Origin: Bacillota bacterium
Lineage (GTDB): Bacteria; Bacillota; Clostridia; Oscillospirales; Oscillospiraceae
Length of the DNA stretch: 18,550 bases
NCBI GenBank assembly: GCA_029268085.1
Contig: JAJUHD010000027.1
Location: 1-18,550 of the forward strand
Direction: 5' to 3'
Below, one piece after another: positions 14,028 through 18,550 of this stretch (positions are counted from its first letter, which is position 1; the number at the start of each line of letters is the position of its first letter). The translations under genes were made by a program, and so were the position numbers. Under the pieces are notes generated by a model that did not search any database, was not told the origin of the DNA, and was given only the letters and a program-made list of their open reading frames with translations.

Positions 14028-14666
14028 ATGGAAAAAAGGATTGCGAAGGACCTTTTGTCAATAGGGGCCGTTTTTTTGCGGCCGGATGAACCATTTACAT
14101 GGGCAAGCGGCATAAAAAGCCCCATATACTGCGACAATCGCCTGATACTCTCAGAGCCCGAGGTTCGGGACAGGGTGGAGCAGGCGATAGCGGATACGGT
14201 GCGGAAGAATTACCCGGGCTGCGAATCACTGATGGGCACAAGCACCGCGGGCATTGCGCACGCAGCGCTTGCGGCGAACATACTGCGCCTTCCGATGGGC
14301 TACGTCCGTTCGGGGGCAAAGGACCACGGCAGGGCGAACCAGATCGAGGGCAAGCTCAGCGCGGGCGATAAGGTCGTCGTGGTGGAGGACCTGATTTCCA
14401 CCGGCGGAAGCGTGATCGAGGTGGTCGAGGCCCTGAGGGCAGCGGGAGCCGAAGTGCTCGGAGTGGTCAGCATTTTCACCTACAACATGCAAAAGGGGCT
14501 CGACCGGTTGAAGGAAGCGGGAGTTAAGAACGTGAGCCTTACGAACTTTGATGTTCTCGCGGAAGTAGCCGCGGAAGAGGGGTATATTCCGAAGGGGGAC
14601 GTGCTGCGCCTGATAAGGTTCCGCGACAATCCCTCGGACGAAAGCTGGATGAAGCGGGAGGAATAG
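14028..14666 (+). CDS. pyrE: Orotate phosphoribosyltransferase
   Basis: This 212-residue enzyme joins orotate to PRPP to form OMP. The PRPP-binding signature VVVVEDLISTGGSVIEVVEA lies at about residues 115-134, and FTWASGIKSPIYCDNR near the N-terminus is the usual substrate loop. ATG 14028 with AAGGAGG 5 nt upstream is chosen over an upstream in-frame GTG inside pyrF. Spacing to pyrB is 2 nt. Confidence 0.95.
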   Translation: MEKRIAKDLLSIGAVFLRPDEPFTWASGIKSPIYCDNRLILSEPEVRDRVEQAIADTVRKNYPGCESLMGTSTAGIAHAALAANILRLPMGYVRSGAKDHGRANQIEGKLSAGDKVVVVEDLISTGGSVIEVVEALRAAGAEVLGVVSIFTYNMQKGLDRLKEAGVKNVSLTNFDVLAEVAAEEGYIPKGDVLRLIRFRDNPSDESWMKREE

Positions 14667-14668
14667 GT

Positions 14669-15586
14669 ATGCGCCATCTTATCGATATTACAGACCTGAG
14701 CGTTGACGAAATAGCGGAGCTGATCAGGACGTCAAACGACATAATAGCGAACAGGAAGGCTTATTCTGAAGTCTGCAGGGGCAGGAAGCTCGCGACGCTT
14801 TTCTTTGAGCCGAGCACGAGGACCCGCCTCAGCTTCGAGGCCGCGATGCTGGAGCTCGGAGGAGGCGTGCTGGGATTTTCCTCTGCGGACTCCAGCTCCG
14901 CGACAAAAGGAGAAAGCGTTATAGACACGGTGAGGACCGTGGCCTGCTACTCCGACATAATAGCGATGCGACACCCGAAGGAGGGCGCGCCGCTTCTCGC
15001 ATCGCTCAAATCGCCGGTACCCGTTATTAACGCCGGAGACGGGGGACACAGCCACCCTACGCAGACTCTAACCGATCTTCTCACCATTCAAAGGGAGAAG
15101 GGAAGGCTTGACAACATGACCGTCGCGCTCTGCGGAGACCTGAAGTTCGGAAGGACGGTGCACTCCCTCATAGCCGCGATGTCCTTCTACGAAAATATAA
15201 AATTCATCCTTATTTCGCCGGACGAGCTTAAAATTCCGGACTATATACGCGAGGATATGAAGAGAAAGCGCAATATCGAATGGCGCGAAACGGACAAGCT
15301 CGAGGAAGGGCTGGCCGAAGCCGACATACTTTACATGACAAGGGTCCAGAGGGAGCGTTTCTTCAACGAGGCGGACTACATGAGGCTTAAGGACAGCTTC
15401 ATACTCGACACGGACAAGATGCGGTACGCAAAGCCGGACACGATAATAATGCACCCGCTGCCGAGAGTCAACGAGATTTCCGTCAAGGTGGACGACGACC
15501 CTCGCGCCTGTTATTTCAAGCAGGTCGAAAACGGAAAGTTCATTCGAATGGCGCTTATCATGAGCCTGCTGGAGGTGTCGAAATGA
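14669..15586 (+). CDS. pyrB: Aspartate carbamoyltransferase, catalytic subunit
   Basis: This 305-residue enzyme makes carbamoyl-aspartate from carbamoyl phosphate and aspartate. The carbamoyl-phosphate motif FFEPSTRTRLSFEAAM, the DGGHSHPTQTLTDLLTI segment, CGDLKFGRTVHSL, YMTRVQRERF and HPLPRVNEI are all present, and the length is standard. GGAGG lies 7 nt upstream of the start. Its stop overlaps the start of pyrI (ATGA), so catalytic and regulatory subunits should be made in balance, as expected for the PyrB-PyrI holoenzyme. Confidence 0.96.
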   Translation: MRHLIDITDLSVDEIAELIRTSNDIIANRKAYSEVCRGRKLATLFFEPSTRTRLSFEAAMLELGGGVLGFSSADSSSATKGESVIDTVRTVACYSDIIAMRHPKEGAPLLASLKSPVPVINAGDGGHSHPTQTLTDLLTIQREKGRLDNMTVALCGDLKFGRTVHSLIAAMSFYENIKFILISPDELKIPDYIREDMKRKRNIEWRETDKLEEGLAEADILYMTRVQRERFFNEADYMRLKDSFILDTDKMRYAKPDTIIMHPLPRVNEISVKVDDDPRACYFKQVENGKFIRMALIMSLLEVSK

Positions 15587-15999
15587 ACGTGGACGGAATA
15601 AATTCCGGTATAGTGCTGGATCACATCAAAGCCGGGAAAAGCATGCAGATATACAATTACCTCAACCTCGACGATCTTGACTGCTGCGTGGCGATAATCA
15701 AAAACGTAAAGAGCAACAAGCTGGGCAAAAAGGATATAATAAAAATCGACGCGGAAATAGATCTGGATCTTGAAATTCTGGGCTACATCGACCCGAATAT
15801 AACAGTAAATATTATCAGGGACGGGCTTCTGGTCGAAAAAAAGAAGCTGAAGCTCCCCAGGGAAGTGAAAAACGTCATAAGATGCAAAAATCCCCGCTGC
15901 ATATCGCTCTCCGAACGGGAAACAGACCAGATTTTCAGGCTGACGTCGCCTGAAGAGGGAATATACCGCTGCATCTACTGCGATTCGGAATCAAAGTAA
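15583..15999 (+). CDS. pyrI: Aspartate carbamoyltransferase, regulatory subunit
   Basis: This 138-residue nucleotide-sensing subunit binds PyrB and gives allosteric control by CTP and ATP in known homologues. It reads VDGINSGIVLDHIKAGKSMQ at the N-terminus (allosteric domain). The zinc domain ligands are CKNPRC (CX4C) and CIYC (CX2C) near the C-terminus. The length is slightly below that of the enterobacterial protein. It is the last gene of the operon and is followed by hairpins at 16004-16030 and 16036-16066. Confidence 0.95.
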   Translation: MNVDGINSGIVLDHIKAGKSMQIYNYLNLDDLDCCVAIIKNVKSNKLGKKDIIKIDAEIDLDLEILGYIDPNITVNIIRDGLLVEKKKLKLPREVKNVIRCKNPRCISLSERETDQIFRLTSPEEGIYRCIYCDSESK

Positions 16000-16002
16000 A
16001 AG

Positions 16003-16034
16003 GACAGGGAGGCGCGCTGCGCCTCCCTGTGAGA
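16003..16034. repeat. 32-bp hairpin direct repeat, copy 1
   Basis: This is an exact match to 16223-16254. It contains a 12-bp perfect stem (16004-16015 with 16019-16030) around GCT. It sits just behind pyrI and just before the 190-bp repeat. Confidence 0.9.
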
Positions 16035-16222
16035 CTGTCAAAAAAGCCCGAAGGGCTTTTTTGACAAGGGGGCTGCATGACGGACGCTCTGCCGCTCCCG
16101 TGATGAGAGGTGTCATTTCCGACGTACACGCCGCCGGAAATGACAGATTTGACTTTGTTTCCGCCATTCGCGGCGGAAATTCTGCGAAGCTTTTTTGCTG
16201 TAAACAAGTTTTTTGACAAGCT
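16033..16222 (+). repeat. Structured interspersed repeat, copy A
   Basis: About 190 bp, nearly identical to 18349-18536, lying between the convergent pyrI and nth genes. Internal inverted repeats are the terminator-like stem at 16036-16066, TGTCATTTCCG with CGGAAATGACA (16111-16145) and TTTCCGCC with GGCGGAAA (16158-16179). It ends with TTTTTTGACAAG, which is inverted relative to the opening TGTCAAAAAA, so the ends resemble short terminal inverted repeats. No coding function is supported. Confidence 0.9.
16036..16066 (+). terminator. Terminator-like hairpin opening repeat copy A, behind pyrI
   Basis: TGTCAAAAAAGCCC (16036-16049) pairs perfectly with GGGCTTTTTTGACA (16053-16066) around GAA. 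The A and T runs on the two sides make it suitable for termination on either strand. Confidence 0.8.
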
Positions 16223-16254
16223 GACAGGGAGGCGCGCTGCGCCTCCCTGTGAGA
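16223..16254. repeat. 32-bp hairpin direct repeat, copy 2
   Basis: This is an exact second copy of 16003-16034, with stem 16224-16235 and 16239-16250. It begins 5 bp beyond the nth stop codon on the other strand and may help end nth transcription. Confidence 0.9.
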
Positions 16255-16258
16255 TTTT

Positions 16259-16882
16259 TCATAATATCCTCGGGCAGAACCCGAAGAGAGCGCACCTGCC
16301 GCAGGCGGGGCTCCTCGCGGTGCAAACGGCCCTGCCGTGCAAAACGAGCCTGTGGCAGAAGTCCGAGGACTTCTCGGGCGGCAGCATTTCCCTTAGCGCA
16401 GACTCAATTTTCTCGGGGTCTTTAGTTTTTACGAGCCCTAAACGGTTGCTGAGCCTTATGCAGTGTGTATCGACAACCACGGCCGGCTTATTATAAACGT
16501 CGCCGAGTATGAGGTTGGCGGTTTTTCTTCCAACTCCGGGAAGCCGGAGCAGATCGTCCATGTTGTCCGGCACGCGAGAGCCGAACTCGCCGAGCAGCAT
16601 CTGGGCGGAGAGCACTATGTCCCTTGCCTTGGAACGGTAAAACCCGCAGCTATGTATGATTTCCTCTATGTCCTTCGTTTCCGCGCCGGCAATCGCCTCA
16701 AGCGTAGGATACCTCGCAAAAAGGACCGGCGTAATTTTGTTGACCCTTTCGTCGGTGCATTGAGCCGCGAGACGTGTCGCGAACAAAAGCTCGTAGTCCT
16801 TTTCATAGTCGAGTGAGCATGCCGCCGAGGGGTATTCCTTTTCCAGCGCTTCAATTATGCTTTTTATGCGGGATATCTCCAA
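16259..16882 (-). CDS. nth: Endonuclease III
   Basis: This base-excision-repair DNA glycosylase/AP lyase removes oxidised pyrimidines. The helix-hairpin-helix LPGVGRKTANLILGDVY carries the catalytic lysine, VVVDTHCIRLSNRLG carries the catalytic aspartate, and the C-terminal 4Fe-4S loop is CX6CX2CX5C in CTARSPACGRCALFGFCP. It is full length (207 residues). TTG 16882 is preferred because CGGAG lies 8 nt upstream; GTG codons at 16891 and 16888 overlap or nearly touch that site. The gene is transcribed away from glyA and toward pyrI. Confidence 0.94.
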   Translation of the reverse strand: MEISRIKSIIEALEKEYPSAACSLDYEKDYELLFATRLAAQCTDERVNKITPVLFARYPTLEAIAGAETKDIEEIIHSCGFYRSKARDIVLSAQMLLGEFGSRVPDNMDDLLRLPGVGRKTANLILGDVYNKPAVVVDTHCIRLSNRLGLVKTKDPEKIESALREMLPPEKSSDFCHRLVLHGRAVCTARSPACGRCALFGFCPRIL

Positions 16883-16915
16883 TTTCACCACTCCGGCATT
16901 TATCTGTCTGAAATG

Positions 16916-16945
16916 ATAATATCATAAAATAGTGACAAAAACCAA
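16916..16945 (-). promoter_or_regulatory. Candidate promoter of nth
   Basis: On the minus strand, TTGGTT (16940-16945) and TATTAT (16916-16921) are 18 bp apart, with TG one base before the -10. It is modest but well placed, about 34 bp upstream of the TTG start. Confidence 0.4.
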
Positions 16946-16966
16946 TAATTTTTTTGATATAAAACA

Positions 16967-16995
16967 TTGTATTATCGCGGGTTTTTAGGTATAAT
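16967..16995 (+). promoter_or_regulatory. Promoter of glyA
   Basis: TTGTAT (16967-16972) and TATAAT (16990-16995) are 17 bp apart. The leader to the glyA ATG would be about 27 nt, too short for a riboswitch. Confidence 0.65.
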
Positions 16996-17028
16996 CCCCT
17001 TATATGTGTTTTGTATGGAGGTTTCGCG

Positions 17029-18276
17029 ATGATCAGGGAAATCATGTCGTTTATTTCGGGTTACGACCCGGAGGTGGGCAGGGCCATAGAGCTTGAATAC
17101 GCCCGCCAGAAGAGGAATATAGAGCTTATCGCATCGGAAAACATTGTCAGCGAGCCTGTTATGCTGGCTATGGGCACCGTGCTTACCAATAAATATGCAG
17201 AAGGCTATCCGTCAAAGCGCTACTACGGCGGCTGCGAGTGCGTCGACATAGTAGAGAACATAGCGATAGAACGCGCCAAGAAGCTTTTCGGCGCGAAATA
17301 TGCTAACGTGCAGCCCCACAGCGGCGCTCAGGCCAACTATGCCGTTTATCATGCCCTTGTGAAGCCAGGAGACACCGTTCTCGGCATGAACCTCGACAAC
17401 GGAGGGCACCTCACTCACGGCAGCAAGGCCAACTTTTCCGGCAAATACTATAACATTGTTTCCTACGGTGTCAACGGGGAAACAGGCAGGATAGATTATG
17501 ACGAGCTCCGCAGTATAGCGCTTGAAACCAGGCCCAAAATGATCATAGCGGGCGCCTCGGCATATCCCAGGATCATAAATTTTGAGAGGTTTTCCGAGAT
17601 CGCGAAGGAAGTCGGAGCCTATCTGATGGTGGACATGGCCCATATCGCGGGTCTTGTAGCCGGAAAGCAGCACCCGAGTCCCGTACCGTGTGCCGACGTC
17701 GTCACTACCACGACCCACAAAACGCTCAGAGGGCCGAGAGGCGGGCTCATACTCACAAACGATGAAAACATAGCGGCAAAGATCGACAAGGCCATATTCC
17801 CCGGCTCGCAGGGCGGACCGCTCATGCATGTCATAGCGTCGAAGGCGATTGCCCTGGGCGAGGCTCTCAAGCCGGAGTACGAGGAATATCAGTCGCAGAT
17901 TGTCAGGAACGCCAAAGCGCTTGCGGCCCGTCTTATGGAGAACGGCGCAAAGCTGGTCTCGGACGGGACGGACAACCACCTGGTGCTCCTCGACCTTCGC
18001 CCCTTCGGGCTTAACGGAAAGGAAATGGAAGCACGCCTTGACAGCGTATATATAACCGCAAATAAGAACGCCATTCCCGGAGATACGCAGGCAAAGCTAG
18101 TCACGAGCGGTATAAGGCTCGGGACCCCCGCAGTCACCGCTAGGGGGTTCAGGGAGCAGGAGATGAAGCTCGTGGCCGATCTCATCTGCCTTGCCGCCAC
18201 GGATTATGACAGGAGCGCCGACAGGATCAGGGAGACGGTGAACGAGCTCTGCGCAAAGTACCCCATTTACGAGTAA
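17029..18276 (+). CDS. glyA: Serine hydroxymethyltransferase
   Basis: This PLP enzyme interconverts serine and glycine with transfer of a one-carbon unit to tetrahydrofolate. It has 415 residues, standard for the bacterial enzyme. IELIASENIVS, NKYAEGYPSKRYYGGCECVD, QPHSGAQANYAVY and MVDMAHIAGLVA are conserved stretches. The PLP-binding lysine is in VVTTTTHKTLRGPRGG. ATG 17029 has GGAGG 7 nt upstream. It has its own promoter and is divergent from nth. A hairpin and repeat copy B follow. Confidence 0.97.
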   Translation: MIREIMSFISGYDPEVGRAIELEYARQKRNIELIASENIVSEPVMLAMGTVLTNKYAEGYPSKRYYGGCECVDIVENIAIERAKKLFGAKYANVQPHSGAQANYAVYHALVKPGDTVLGMNLDNGGHLTHGSKANFSGKYYNIVSYGVNGETGRIDYDELRSIALETRPKMIIAGASAYPRIINFERFSEIAKEVGAYLMVDMAHIAGLVAGKQHPSPVPCADVVTTTTHKTLRGPRGGLILTNDENIAAKIDKAIFPGSQGGPLMHVIASKAIALGEALKPEYEEYQSQIVRNAKALAARLMENGAKLVSDGTDNHLVLLDLRPFGLNGKEMEARLDSVYITANKNAIPGDTQAKLVTSGIRLGTPAVTARGFREQEMKLVADLICLAATDYDRSADRIRETVNELCAKYPIYE

Positions 18277-18322
18277 TAAAAAATGAAATGAAATAAAGGC
18301 TGTCGAATCGGCAAACAAAAGC

Positions 18323-18347
18323 GAAAGGCGGAATAATTCCGCCTTTC
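18323..18347 (+). terminator. Hairpin behind glyA
   Basis: GAAAGGCGGAAT (18323-18334) and ATTCCGCCTTTC (18336-18347) form a perfect 12-bp stem with one base between (A18335). A T-tract does not follow directly; the terminator-like stem at 18352-18382 follows within 5 bp, as in the pyrI downstream region. Confidence 0.65.
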
Positions 18348-18348
18348 A

Positions 18349-18536
18349 GACTGTCGAAAAAGCCCAAAGGGCTTTTTCGACAAGGGAGCTTAATGACGGC
18401 CGCTCTGCAGCGCCCGTCATGAGAGGTGTCATTTCCGACGTACACGCCGCCGGAAATGACAGATTTGACTTTTTTCCGCCATTCGCGGCGGAAATTCTGC
18501 GAAGCTTTTTGCTGTAAACAAGTTCTTTGACAAGCT
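18349..18536 (+). repeat. Structured interspersed repeat, copy B
   Basis: About 188 bp, nearly identical to 16033-16222 and in the same orientation, behind glyA. It contains the stem at 18352-18382, an 11-of-12-bp stem at 18393-18420 that is degraded in copy A, TGTCATTTCCG with CGGAAATGACA (18427-18461), and the TTCCGCC/GGCGGAA stem. The similarity ends at about 18536. Confidence 0.9.
18352..18382 (+). terminator. Terminator-like hairpin opening repeat copy B, behind glyA
   Basis: TGTCGAAAAAGCCC (18352-18365) pairs perfectly with GGGCTTTTTCGACA (18369-18382) around AAA. Compared with copy A, one A-T pair has become G-C on both sides, so pairing is kept. Confidence 0.8.
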
Positions 18537-18550
18537 CGTTGAATTGTCGG

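Noticed and set aside
15935..16496. Open frames through the 190-bp repeat and its flanks
   Set aside because: They run through hairpins and repeat sequence or antisense to nth, lack ribosome sites, and differ from copy B in frame-breaking indels.
1..18550. CRISPR array, tRNA or rRNA genes
   Set aside because: No regularly spaced short repeats and no recognisable tRNA or rRNA sequence were seen on either strand; small RNAs could be missed by eye.

Overview
The window looks like chromosomal DNA of a moderate-GC Gram-positive anaerobe. I favour Bacillota, class Clostridia. The reasons are strong AGGAGG-type ribosome sites, the NAD-type PyrK/PyrD pair, the style of the GlyA protein, and a mobilisable element of a clostridial type. 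The chromosomal genes favour ATA (Ile) and AGG (Arg) codons and sometimes start with TTG, so a Synergistota-like host cannot be excluded from sequence alone.

There are three compartments. (1) Positions 1-3400, minus strand: the 5' end of an IS3-family insertion sequence has cut into the last gene of a tight five-gene operon. The operon reads HTH regulator, DUF1016/YhcG-type PD-(D/E)xK nuclease, DUF1848 Cys-rich protein, ABC ATPase and ABC-2 permease. Each of its four junctions is a 4-nt ATGA stop/start overlap, so the genes are probably translationally coupled. I do not know a described system with this gene set. (2) Positions 3468-about 10300, plus strand: a mobilisable-element module. It encodes a DUF6550-like membrane-anchored repeat protein, a sigma-region-4-like regulator, a RepA-like ATPase with an apparent C-terminal frameshift, a candidate oriT, MobC, a MOBP-like relaxase, a small TnpW-like protein and a large serine recombinase. 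The right end must lie within about 200 bp upstream of the pyr operon. The left end is not resolved, and the minus-strand operon may be cargo. (3) Positions 10266-18550: host core genes. These are a pyrimidine operon (pyrC-K-D-F-E-B-I), nth on the opposite strand, and glyA.

The pyr genes cover carbamoyl-aspartate formation (PyrB with PyrI), ring closure (PyrC), oxidation (PyrD with PyrK), phosphoribosylation (PyrE) and decarboxylation to UMP (PyrF). carAB and pyrR are not in the window. A perfect 26-bp palindrome sits between pyrD and pyrF.

The most distinctive non-coding signal is a structured repeat of about 190 bp. One copy follows pyrI (16033-16222) and one follows glyA (18349-18536). 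Each copy opens with a strong terminator-like hairpin that carries a compensatory A-T to G-C change between copies. In the first copy the repeat is bracketed by two identical 32-bp hairpin sequences.
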